From CAYOCE01 sp964402405 (GTDB taxonomy: Bacteria > Pseudomonadota > Alphaproteobacteria > UBA7879), in assembly GCA_964402405.1 (NCBI GenBank), contig CAYOCE010000021.1, positions 1 to 20,351 on the forward strand: DNA of 20,351 nucleotides, in the 5' to 3' direction. The translations under genes were made by a program, and so were the position numbers. Every line of letters begins with the position of its first letter. The first letter of the stretch is position 1. The notes under the pieces are model-generated. The model made no database searches and was not told the DNA's origin. It saw nothing but the letters and a program-made list of their open reading frames with translations. This document shows, one piece after another, positions 6,265-17,816 of this stretch.

Positions 6265-7329
6265 TTGGATATATTCCCTATGTTAGATGTGTCAAAAATT
6301 ATTATTACCCCTGAAATTCTGGCTCTAATCAGTCAGATTGATGAATTCAAAGGAACCTGGCAACTCCTTGGTAAGTTGGCCCCAGAGCGGTTACACGCTT
6401 TACGAAAAGTCGCCACAATTGAGAGTATTGGATCTTCTACCCGTATTGAAGGGTCAAAGCTGTCTGATCGAGAGGTTGAACGCTTGCTATCCAATTTGGA
6501 AAGATATTCTTTTATATCTCGAGATGAGCAAGAAGTTGCTGGATATGCCCATGTGTGTGAAGAGGTTTTCCAAAGCTTTGAATCCATTGTTTTATCGGAA
6601 AATATTATCAAGCAACTCCATGGATGGTTACTTAAATTCTCTGATAAAGACCAGAGACACAGAGGAGAATACAAAAAATTATCAAATAATGTTGAGGCAT
6701 TTGATGAATCAGGGAAAAGTCTCGGCATTGTTTTTGAAACAGCTTCTCCTTTTGATACACCTATGAAAATGCAAGAACTTGTTTTGTGGACGAGAGAGCA
6801 GCTTGAAAACAAAGCTTTACATCCTTTACTGATTATCGGAATATTTATTGTCACATTTCTTGCTATTCATCCATTTCAAGATGGCAACGGACGGTTATCT
6901 CGAGTTTTAACAACTCTGCTTCTTCTAAAGGCTGGATACCTTTATGTGCCTTATAGTTCCTTGGAAAGTATCATAGAGCACAATAAAGAAAGCTACTATT
7001 TGGCCCTTCGTAGAACACAAGGTAGTCTAAAATCAGATACGCCGGATTTTGATCCTTGGTTACTTTTCTTTTTGAGAAGTCTCCTAAAGCAAAAAATTCA
7101 TCTCGAGCAAAAAGTTACTAAAGAAAAAACTCTCATGCTTCATTTGCCGGAGCTTTCCAATCAGATTTTAAATTTAGCTCAAGGACATGGTAGGGTTAGT
7201 ATTGGCGACATTGAAAAGATGACAGGGGCTAATCGTAATACCATTAAAAAACATCTTGCTGATCTAACAGAGCAGGGCAAAATACTGCGTCTTGGTAAGG
7301 GTAGGTCAACTTGGTATACGTTGCCTTGA
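6265..7329 (+). CDS. Fic family AMP-transferase-type protein with C-terminal winged helix
   Basis: Fic proteins usually transfer AMP from ATP to a hydroxyl of a target protein. The catalytic motif is complete: HPFQDGNGR at residues 202-210. An N-terminal inhibitory helix is present as S58-T-R-I-E62-G63, matching (S/T)xxxE(G/N), which makes this a class II, self-inhibited Fic. The C-terminal part (about 290-354) is a winged helix-turn-helix: VSIGDIEKMTGANRNTIKKHL, then a GKGRSTWYTL wing. The given start is a TTG. An ATG five codons later (6280) gives 349 aa and fits the predicted transcription start near 6250 better. Neither has a good ribosome binding site. No antitoxin gene is adjacent, consistent with the built-in inhibitory helix. 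Such proteins may be chromosomal regulators; the target is unknown. Confidence 0.92.
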   Translation: MDIFPMLDVSKIIITPEILALISQIDEFKGTWQLLGKLAPERLHALRKVATIESIGSSTRIEGSKLSDREVERLLSNLERYSFISRDEQEVAGYAHVCEEVFQSFESIVLSENIIKQLHGWLLKFSDKDQRHRGEYKKLSNNVEAFDESGKSLGIVFETASPFDTPMKMQELVLWTREQLENKALHPLLIIGIFIVTFLAIHPFQDGNGRLSRVLTTLLLLKAGYLYVPYSSLESIIEHNKESYYLALRRTQGSLKSDTPDFDPWLLFFLRSLLKQKIHLEQKVTKEKTLMLHLPELSNQILNLAQGHGRVSIGDIEKMTGANRNTIKKHLADLTEQGKILRLGKGRSTWYTLP

Positions 7330-7354
7330 GAGATTACTTGAAAAATGAGCATTT

Positions 7355-7460
7355 CCGAATCACCTCGACGGAAGTCGGAGTCCATGGAACGCTAACGTGG
7401 GCAAGGTCTTGAATAGTATCTGCTCTCTTGGACCCCGATTTACATCGGGGTGGTCCTGGA
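7355..7460. repeat. Inverted pair of REP-like hairpins downstream of fic
   Basis: The right hairpin on the plus strand is GGACCCCGAT-TTAC-ATCGGGGTGGTCC (stem about 7433-7450). The left copy, read on the minus strand, is GGACTCCGACTTCCGTCGAG followed by GTGATTCGGA (about 7355-7382). The two match at most positions in opposite orientation, about 50 bp apart, like a REP doublet. The unit also resembles the hairpin between rpoB and rpoC. Confidence 0.6.
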
Positions 7461-7523
7461 GTAGTGATAAAGACCGCGAGGTTTCTTGGTGGCTTGCCAC
7501 CCGAAGCTCGGTAGCGCGTAGGG

Positions 7524-7615
7524 TGGCGGAGGAGGTGGGATTCGAACCCACGGTACGTGTTGACACGTACAACGGTTTTCGAGACCGCCCCATTCAACCA
7601 CTCTGGCACTCCTCC
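7524..7615 (-). tRNA. tRNA-Ser(CGA)
   Basis: Acceptor arms GGAGGAG (7609-7615, minus strand) and CTCCTCC (7528-7534) pair fully. They are followed by discriminator G and an encoded CCA (7524-7526). The anticodon loop is CTCGAAA with anticodon CGA at 7579-7581, reading UCG codons. The long variable arm GTACGTG-TCAA-CACGTAC marks a class II tRNA, as expected for serine. The T arm carries GGTTCGAATCC. Confidence 0.96.
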
Positions 7616-7625
7616 GATTTTGAAA

Positions 7626-7654
7626 ACTGTACCGAAATTCTTTTTAAAGCACAA
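7626..7654 (-). promoter_or_regulatory. Possible promoter of tRNA-Ser
   Basis: On the minus strand TTGTGC (7649-7654) is separated by 17 bases from TACAGT (7626-7631). This places transcription start a few bases before the mature 5' end at 7615. Both hexamers are weak matches, so position is the main argument. Confidence 0.3.
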
Positions 7655-7690
7655 GGGACCACCAAGATCAGATCAGGGCCTACGCATGAA

Positions 7691-7708
7691 AATTTGGAAT
7701 TCCAAATT
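7691..7708. repeat. Perfect 18-bp palindrome AATTTGGAATTCCAAATT
   Basis: The sequence equals its own reverse complement over 18 bases with no loop. It lies in non-coding DNA about 75 bp upstream of the tRNA gene. A dimeric regulator site is possible. Confidence 0.6.
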
Positions 7709-7764
7709 GATAGTAATAATGCATACGCATAACGTTACATACTGTAATTGCCTTGAAATCGTTG

Positions 7765-7914
7765 AAAAAGCTACCGCTATATGGATCCCCGCTTCCGCGG
7801 GGATGGTTCGTAAGGGTGCAGGGGGCTTAAAGGGTCTAAGTGGAAAGGAGGGCATTTTACCCCATACAAACCACCCCCGCGGAAGCGGGGGCCCATAGTG
7901 CGGTAGCACTTTTA
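7765..7914. repeat. REPIN-like element: two REP hairpins in inverted orientation
   Basis: The left arm reads AGCTACCGCTATATGG, then hairpin ATCCCCGC-TTCC-GCGGGGAT (7785-7804), then GGTTCGTA. The right arm on the minus strand reads AGTGCTACCGCACTATGG, then CCCCCGC-TTCC-GCGGGGG (7874-7891), then GGTTTGTA. The two arms match over about 50 bp and enclose about 45 bp. This is the build of a REP doublet or a small MITE. Its right end is about 15 bp from the rpoC stop, where the GC-rich stems may protect or end the operon mRNA. Confidence 0.7.
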
Positions 7915-7926
7915 TTGAATACTCTT

Positions 7927-12105
<4,179 letters not shown>

Positions 12106-12161
12106 ATTCGGTGTCTCCTGCTAAATTAAAATAAAATGTATTCTCAATGCCCCCTCGATCA

Positions 12162-12184
12162 CCCCGACTTTCGTCGGGATGGTC
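12162..12184. repeat. REP-like hairpin between rpoB and rpoC
   Basis: CCCGAC-TTTC-GTCGGG (12163-12178) is extended on both sides to GATCA/TGGTC with one mismatch and one wobble. It sits in the 101-bp rpoB-rpoC gap. No T-run follows in the operon direction, so it is more likely an inserted REP-family element than a terminator. Being in the transcript, it may act on mRNA processing. Confidence 0.6.
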
Positions 12185-12206
12185 GGAAGAGAGGCAAATG
12201 AATGAC

Positions 12207-15200
12207 TTATTCCTTCACGCCCCGGAAGTCCATGTTCAGACCTAGGGATTTGATTTCCTTGATCAACACATTAAAGGACTCTGGCATACCAACTTCGAAA
12301 TCTCCAAGTTCCCGAACGATGGCATCATAGACCTTGGTACGGCCAGAAACGTCATCAGACTTCACTGTTAACATTTCTTGCAAGGTATAGGCTGCCCCGT
12401 AGGCCTCGAGTGCCCAGACTTCCATTTCTCCAAATCGCTGACCACCAAATTGGGCTTTACCACCCAAAGGTTGTTGGGTCACCAAGCTATATGGCCCGAT
12501 GGAACGAGCATGGATCTTATCATCAACCAAGTGGTCCAGCTTCATGATGTACATGTACCCAACCGTGACAGGGCGTTCAAAAGGTTTCCCCGTTTGTCCA
12601 TCAATCAAGGTGACTTGACCAGAGGTGTGTAGGCCTGCAATTTCCAATTCCTTGGTTACATCGTCAACCGAAGCCCCGTCAAACACAGGCGTTGCCATGG
12701 GAACACCACGGGACAAAACGCGGGCAAATTCATGAAGATCTGTTTTTAGAACCTCTTGCACATGTTTCCGATCCTCAGGACGGTTATAGATTTTTTCTAT
12801 AACTCCCTTCAAATCCTTATCATTTGCTGATCCTTCTCGAACACAATCCAATATCTCCCGAACTTGCTCGCCCAAACCAGCTGCCGCCCATCCAAGATGG
12901 GTTTCCAAGATTTGCCCCACGTTCATACGAGAGGGAATACCCAGAGGGTTCAAAACCACATCCACAGGACGACCATCTTCAAGGTATGGCATATCTTCAA
13001 TTGGTGTAATACGAGAGATCACCCCTTTGTTTCCATGTCGACCCGCCATTTTATCACCTGGTTGCAACTTACGTTTGACGGCAATAAAGACCTTGACCAT
13101 TTTCATGACGCCTGGTGCCAATTCATCTCCTCGACGAATCTTGACAACTTTATTATCAAAACGCTTTTGCAGTTGATCCATGGTGGCATCAAAACGCTCA
13201 GAAATGGTTTCAATATCTGCCATGATCTTTTTGTCAGCAATCACAATTTGACGCCACTTAGCTTTGGGAAGTCCCTCTAGCAATTTTTCTGTAATAGCAG
13301 CCCCAACTTTTACGTCCTTAGGACCCTTGGCAACCTTATGTCCCAGGAGTAGTTCCTTGATACGCAAATAGAAGCTGCCTTCTAGAATCAAACGCTCCGC
13401 ATTTCTGTCGCCCGCAAGCTGATCAACCTCTGCTTGTTCAATGGCAAGGGCACGTTCATCTTTATCAACGCCACGCCTAGAGAAGACACGCACGTCCACA
13501 ATCGTTCCTGAAACTCCAGGAGGTACCCGAAGGGATGTATCCCGAACATCGGATGCCTTTTCACCAAAGATGGCCCGCAATAATTTTTCTTCTGGCGTCA
13601 TAGGGGTTTCACCCTTGGGGGTGACTTTACCCACCAAGATATCGCCCGCTTTGACTTCGGCCCCGATATAAACAACACCTGTTTCATCAAGATGCCGCAG
13701 ACCTTCTTCACTAATATTGGGAATATCGCGCGTGATTTCTTCATTGCCCAGTTTGGTATCCCGTGCCATCACTTCAAATTCATCAATGTGAATTGACGTG
13801 AAAACATCGTCCCGCACCAAGCGCTCAGAAATCATAATGGAGTCCTCAAAGTTGTATCCATTCCAGGACATGAAAGCAACCAACACGTTGCGTCCCAGGG
13901 CAAGTTCACCCCTGTCTGTGGAAGGCCCATCTGCAATCACATCGCCCACTTTAACATACTCGCCAACCTTGACCAATGGCTTTTGGTTGATACATGTATT
14001 TTGGTTGGACCTTTGGAATTTCTGTAGGTTGTAGATATCTACAGCAGAGGTTTCAAGCGATAAATCCTCGGTTGCCCGAATCACAATCCTTTTCGCATCC
14101 ACTTGATCTACAATTCCCGTTCTACGAGCACATGTCGTTACCCCAGAATCAATAGCCACAATGCGTTCCATCCCGGTGCCTACCAAAGGCGCCTCGGCCT
14201 TTAATAAAGGAACAGCCTGACGTTGCATGTTTGATCCCATAAGGGCACGGTTTGCGTCATCATTTTCCAAGAAAGGAATCAAGGATGTTGCAACAGACAC
14301 CAACTGCTTAGGCGACACATCAATCATGTCAATTTGTTCAGCAGGAACAGTAACAAATTCCCCACGTTGACGACAGCTTACAAGAGTATCCGTAATACGC
14401 CCTTTGTCATCTAGATTTGTATCGGCCTGGGCAATGGTATAACGACCCTCTTCCATAGCAGAAAGGTAAATGACCTCATCTGTTATTTTGAGATCTACAA
14501 CCTTGCGATAAGGGCTTTCAATAAAGCCATACTTGTTAATACGCGCATAGGTCGCAAGGGAGTTAATCAAACCAATGTTTGGACCTTCTGGTGTTTCAAT
14601 TGGACAAATACGACCATAATGGGTTGGATGCACATCGCGCACTTCAAAACCAGCACGTTCACGAGTCAGACCACCTGGGCCCAACGCAGACAAACGACGC
14701 TTATGGGTAATTTCTGAAAGGGGATTGGTTTGATCCATAAACTGGGATAACTGGGACGAGTTAAAGAAATCTCGAATAGCCGCAGCCGCTGGTTTTGCAT
14801 TGATCAAATCATGAGGCATTGTAATCTCTAGATCAACAGACGCCATTCTTTCCCTGACGGAACGATCTACGCGCAACAACCCAATACGATACTGATTTTC
14901 CAACAATTCACCCACAGACCGCACACGGCGGTTGGCCAAGTGGTCGATATCGTCCACTTCACCCTGACCATCTCTGAGAGCCACAAGGGTCTTAAGAATG
15001 GCAAGAATATCAGTTTTTGATAGCACACCAACGTCATCAGGCGTGGTCAAACCAAGACGAGCATTTAACTTCACACGTCCCACATCCGAAAGATCATATC
15101 TTTCAGAATCGAAGAATAATCCATGGAATAATGCTTCAGCACTTTCTAATGTTGGTGGTTCACCAGGACGCATAACGCGGTAGATATCCAAAAGGGCATC

Positions 15201-16373
15201 TTCGCGATTTTTGTTTTTATCTGCCGCAAGGGTATTACGAATATGGGCCCCCACGTTAATGTGATCAATTGCCAATGTGGAAATAGACTTTGCTTTGGAC
15301 TCTTGAATCTTATCAAGGAGAACCTTGGTGATTTCATCTCCTGCTTCTGCCAAAATTTCCCCAGTTTCAGGATTCACAAAATCTTGAGACAAATACCGGC
15401 CAATGATCTCATCAGCTGAAATCAAGATCTCTTTATGACCTTTTTCTGCCAACTGACGCCTTAAACGTGGGGTAATCTTCTGCCCCACTGCAATAATAAC
15501 TTCCCGAGTTTCTGCATCAATGACATCACGCAATACCTTTACCCCACGCCATTTTTCTGGAGAAAATGGAATCTTCCATCCATCCTTAAGCTTGGTGCAA
15601 ACAACCACATCATAAAAAGTCGATAGAATTTCAGCACGTGACATACCTTTAGTCATGTCCTCAGGAAGAGGTTTTCCTTTTTTAGCATTTTCAAGACGCA
15701 ATTTTTCTGTCGCGTCACTATCAAGGGCCATCATAAAGGTAGTAGCCAAAAGTTTACGTCTACGATCAATACGGACATTCACAAGATCTTTGGTATCAAA
15801 CTCAAAATCCAACCAGGATCCACGATAAGGAATTACACGGGCAGCAAACAATAGTTTACCAGAGGTGTGTGTTTTCCCATCATCATGATCAAAAAACACG
15901 CCAGGAGACCTGTGCATTTGGGAAACAATAACCCGTTCTGTCCCATTGATAATAAACGTTGCCTCTTCGGTCATCAATGGCATATCGCCTACATAAACCT
16001 CTTGCTCTTTAACGTCTCTAATGGACCGAGCATGGGTAGTTTCATCGATATCCCAAACAACCAAACGCAAAGTTACGCGTAAAGAGGAAGCATACGTTAG
16101 CCCCCTCTGACGACATTCATCAATGTCATACTTAGGTTCATCAAAATCATAGCGCACGAACTCTAATTGGGCACGCTCTGAAAAATCTTTAATGGGAAAA
16201 ACAGATTTAAAAACCCCCTGTAGACCAATATCTTTACGGTCTTCGGGTTTGATATAAAACTGTAGGAAATTCTCATAGGATAGCTTTTGTACCTCTATAA
16301 GATTTGGCATAGGCGTCACTTCTGAAATGTGACCAAAATTCTTACGAATCCATCGTGCAGCTGACTGTGACAT
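12207..16373 (-). CDS. rpoB: DNA-directed RNA polymerase subunit beta
   Basis: Second catalytic subunit, 1388 residues against 1342 in E. coli, a normal alphaproteobacterial size. The rifampicin-binding region reads SSQLSQFMDQTNPLSEITHK and on to RRLSALGPGG, with D547 equal to E. coli D516. It keeps the residues equivalent to D516, H526 and S531, but has Thr for N518 and Leu for I530. Later conserved blocks include RDVHPTHYGRICPIETPEG, GYNFEDSIMISERLV, GDKMAGRHGNKGVISRI and the C-terminal GGKAQFGGQRFGEMEVWALEA. An AGAGG ribosome binding site precedes the ATG. The frame is intact over its full length. Confidence 0.98.
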   Translation of the reverse strand: MSQSAARWIRKNFGHISEVTPMPNLIEVQKLSYENFLQFYIKPEDRKDIGLQGVFKSVFPIKDFSERAQLEFVRYDFDEPKYDIDECRQRGLTYASSLRVTLRLVVWDIDETTHARSIRDVKEQEVYVGDMPLMTEEATFIINGTERVIVSQMHRSPGVFFDHDDGKTHTSGKLLFAARVIPYRGSWLDFEFDTKDLVNVRIDRRRKLLATTFMMALDSDATEKLRLENAKKGKPLPEDMTKGMSRAEILSTFYDVVVCTKLKDGWKIPFSPEKWRGVKVLRDVIDAETREVIIAVGQKITPRLRRQLAEKGHKEILISADEIIGRYLSQDFVNPETGEILAEAGDEITKVLLDKIQESKAKSISTLAIDHINVGAHIRNTLAADKNKNREDALLDIYRVMRPGEPPTLESAEALFHGLFFDSERYDLSDVGRVKLNARLGLTTPDDVGVLSKTDILAILKTLVALRDGQGEVDDIDHLANRRVRSVGELLENQYRIGLLRVDRSVRERMASVDLEITMPHDLINAKPAAAAIRDFFNSSQLSQFMDQTNPLSEITHKRRLSALGPGGLTRERAGFEVRDVHPTHYGRICPIETPEGPNIGLINSLATYARINKYGFIESPYRKVVDLKITDEVIYLSAMEEGRYTIAQADTNLDDKGRITDTLVSCRQRGEFVTVPAEQIDMIDVSPKQLVSVATSLIPFLENDDANRALMGSNMQRQAVPLLKAEAPLVGTGMERIVAIDSGVTTCARRTGIVDQVDAKRIVIRATEDLSLETSAVDIYNLQKFQRSNQNTCINQKPLVKVGEYVKVGDVIADGPSTDRGELALGRNVLVAFMSWNGYNFEDSIMISERLVRDDVFTSIHIDEFEVMARDTKLGNEEITRDIPNISEEGLRHLDETGVVYIGAEVKAGDILVGKVTPKGETPMTPEEKLLRAIFGEKASDVRDTSLRVPPGVSGTIVDVRVFSRRGVDKDERALAIEQAEVDQLAGDRNAERLILEGSFYLRIKELLLGHKVAKGPKDVKVGAAITEKLLEGLPKAKWRQIVIADKKIMADIETISERFDATMDQLQKRFDNKVVKIRRGDELAPGVMKMVKVFIAVKRKLQPGDKMAGRHGNKGVISRITPIEDMPYLEDGRPVDVVLNPLGIPSRMNVGQILETHLGWAAAGLGEQVREILDCVREGSANDKDLKGVIEKIYNRPEDRKHVQEVLKTDLHEFARVLSRGVPMATPVFDGASVDDVTKELEIAGLHTSGQVTLIDGQTGKPFERPVTVGYMYIMKLDHLVDDKIHARSIGPYSLVTQQPLGGKAQFGGQRFGEMEVWALEAYGAAYTLQEMLTVKSDDVSGRTKVYDAIVRELGDFEVGMPESFNVLIKEIKSLGLNMDFRGVKE

Positions 16374-16652
16374 ATGAACCTCTTCTGATTATAAAACCTC
16401 GTGATAACACTTCTTTTTGAGAGGACAACCCTTAGCCCCCTTGAAAAAGTCAAAAACACTGTCATCCAAAACCAAAGAGCCCTTACGGGTACGCAAGGAT
16501 GACTGACTGGGATGACATCGCTAGGGGCATTAACCCTGGAAAAGCCAAAGACTGTCCCTAAAAAATATGAGAAAGCACATCACCAGGTATACCCCCTGGT
16601 GATGCACTTTCAAAATCAAATGACGTAGCGTATGCTGCGCTTATAGGTTAAA
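16374..16652. other. rplL-rpoB intergenic region
   Basis: This 279-bp spacer inside the operon contains the hairpin listed at 16560-16612. It also holds an imperfect repeat in which GTCATCC (16461-16467) can pair with GGATGAC (16497-16503), or with a second copy at about 16510-16516, around an inner CCC-TTAC-GGG. No open frame of note is present. Long rplL-rpoB spacers with attenuation and RNA processing are known from E. coli. Confidence 0.6.
16560..16612 (-). terminator. Probable transcription attenuator between rplL and rpoB
   Basis: Arms 16572-16588 and 16596-16612 form a stem of 10 bp (CATCACCAGG/CCTGGTGATG), a 2x2 internal loop and 5 more bp, with a 7-base loop. In the minus direction the stem is followed by TCATATTTTTT. 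The short T-run after a gap suggests partial termination, letting some polymerases reach rpoB. This would set the higher ribosomal-protein to polymerase ratio known for this operon. Confidence 0.65.
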
Positions 16653-17024
16653 TTACTTAAGTTCAACCTTTGCACCTGCATCCTCGAGTTGCTTCTTAAT
16701 TTTTTCAGCTTCATCCTTGGATACGCCTTCTTTTACAGGCTTTGGAGCGCCTTCAACTAAGTCCTTAGCTTCTTTCAAGCCAAGACCTGTAATAGCGCGC
16801 ACTTCTTTAATGGCATTAATCTTGTTTTCTCCACCGGACACCAGGATAACATCAAACTCTGTTTTTTCAGCAGTAGCTTCACCAGCAGCTACCGGACCAG
16901 CTGCAGCAGCAGCAACAGGAGCAGCAGCAGAAACACCCCAATGGGTTTCCAACAACTTAACCAATTCAGATGCTTCAAGCACTGTTAACTTGGACAAACT
17001 TTCAACGATTTTTTCTAAAGACAT
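16653..17024 (-). CDS. rplL: Large ribosomal subunit protein bL12 (L7/L12)
   Basis: Stalk protein that recruits translation factors to the ribosome and binds L10 as dimers. At 123 residues it has normal length. The N-terminal dimerisation domain (1-33) is followed by an Ala/Pro/Gly hinge (about 33-52). The C-terminal domain (about 56-123) has the conserved run KINAIKEVRAITGLGLKEAK and the ending AGAKVELK. A strong AAAAGGAG site lies 7 bases before the ATG, as expected for a protein made in several copies per ribosome. It lies 26 bp after rplJ. Confidence 0.97.
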   Translation of the reverse strand: MSLEKIVESLSKLTVLEASELVKLLETHWGVSAAAPVAAAAAGPVAAGEATAEKTEFDVILVSGGENKINAIKEVRAITGLGLKEAKDLVEGAPKPVKEGVSKDEAEKIKKQLEDAGAKVELK

Positions 17025-17050
17025 TTTATTCTCCTTTTAATAACAACAAT

Positions 17051-17557
17051 TTATTTTTTCGCGTATGCGGAAACAACTTGAACCACTTGACGTGCTGGTG
17101 CCTGTATAACAGATGCCAACTGACGTGCCGGAGCCTGAATTGTCCCCATAAGTTTTGCACGCAATTCGTCCAAAGATGGCAACTTCGCAAGGGCCTTTAC
17201 TTGTTGTTCTGACAACAATTTTTCCCCCAAAGCACCACCCACCACTTGTAACTTTTCATTTTTTTCAGAAAAGTTAATAGCGACCTTTGCAGCTGCAACC
17301 GAATCCACAGAATAAGCAATAGCTGTGGGGCCTGACAGCAAATCAATAGCTGATGAAAATTTTGTATCCTTAAAGGCGATACGAGCTAGGGTGTTTTTGA
17401 CAACCTTAAATTCAGCATTCGCCTCGCGCATCTGATTTCTAAGATTGGTAGCCTCAGAAACTGTCAACCCAGATTGACGTGCAATCACGACAAGGGCAGC
17501 AGAACTAAGGTGTTCCTGCAAGGATGAAATAAACTCTTCTTTTTCGCGACGATTCAT
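17051..17557 (-). CDS. rplJ: Large ribosomal subunit protein uL10
   Basis: L10 anchors the L7/L12 stalk on 23S rRNA and usually represses its own operon by binding the mRNA leader. I place the start at the ATG ending at 17557, giving MNRREKEEFISSLQEHL (168 aa), which matches the usual family N-terminus. A GGGG lies about 8 bases upstream. An in-frame ATG at 17572 would add MGSSP and has no ribosome binding site. The family features VVIARQSGLTVSEATNLRNQ, KVVKNTLARIA and SGPTAIAYS are present. The C-terminal helix (DELRAKLMGTIQAPARQLAS, and on to VVQVVSAYA) is where L7/L12 dimers bind; the APARQ motif occurs twice there. Confidence 0.95.
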   Translation of the reverse strand: MNRREKEEFISSLQEHLSSAALVVIARQSGLTVSEATNLRNQMREANAEFKVVKNTLARIAFKDTKFSSAIDLLSGPTAIAYSVDSVAAAKVAINFSEKNEKLQVVGGALGEKLLSEQQVKALAKLPSLDELRAKLMGTIQAPARQLASVIQAPARQVVQVVSAYAKK

Positions 17558-17755
17558 TGGAGATGACCCCATTTAATTGAATAATTGAACGTAAACAACA
17601 AAACAACTTAACAAATCAAAGAAACAGGATCTTTAAAAAAAGACTTTAGAGTGCATACACTCCAAAATAAAAACCTATCTCATATGGGAAAATTTAATTA
17701 TGGCAACGGCCACAATCCCACAATCTTCGATATGCAATTGAATAAACTACGTCGA

Positions 17756-17800
17756 TTTATACTGACCCTCTCCCCCCCTGTCAAGGGCTTTTTTTAAAAA
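17756..17800 (-). promoter_or_regulatory. Strong sigma70-type promoter of the rplJL-rpoBC operon
   Basis: On the minus strand a perfect TTGACA (17779-17784) is followed after exactly 17 bases by TATAAA (17756-17761). Directly upstream is AATTTTTTAAAAAAA, which looks like an UP element. The spacer is unusual, with seven consecutive G followed by AGAGGG. Transcription would start near 17749, leaving a leader of about 190 nt before rplJ. The leader includes a small hairpin GAGTG-TATG-CACTC, room for the L10 autoregulatory structure. Confidence 0.8.
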
Positions 17801-17816
17801 ATTATGACAGCTCCCT

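Larger units (their letters stand above)
7330..7926. other. 600-bp region without protein genes: tRNA and palindromic repeats
   Basis: Between fic and the end of rpoC I see a tRNA-Ser gene, two inverted pairs of REP-like hairpins and one perfect 18-bp palindrome, each listed separately. Short frames here contain the tRNA read as protein (for example GGVPEWLNGAVSKTVV) or REP sequence read as protein (WIPASAGM), so I treat none of them as genes. Confidence 0.8.

Noticed and set aside
6265..7329. Fic as part of a two-gene toxin-antitoxin pair
   Set aside because: No small antitoxin gene lies next to it, and the inhibitory helix is built into its own N-terminus.
7334..7732. Overlapping frames on both strands around the tRNA (for example GGVPEWLNGAVSKTVV)
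   Set aside because: These are the tRNA-Ser sequence and REP repeats translated as protein.
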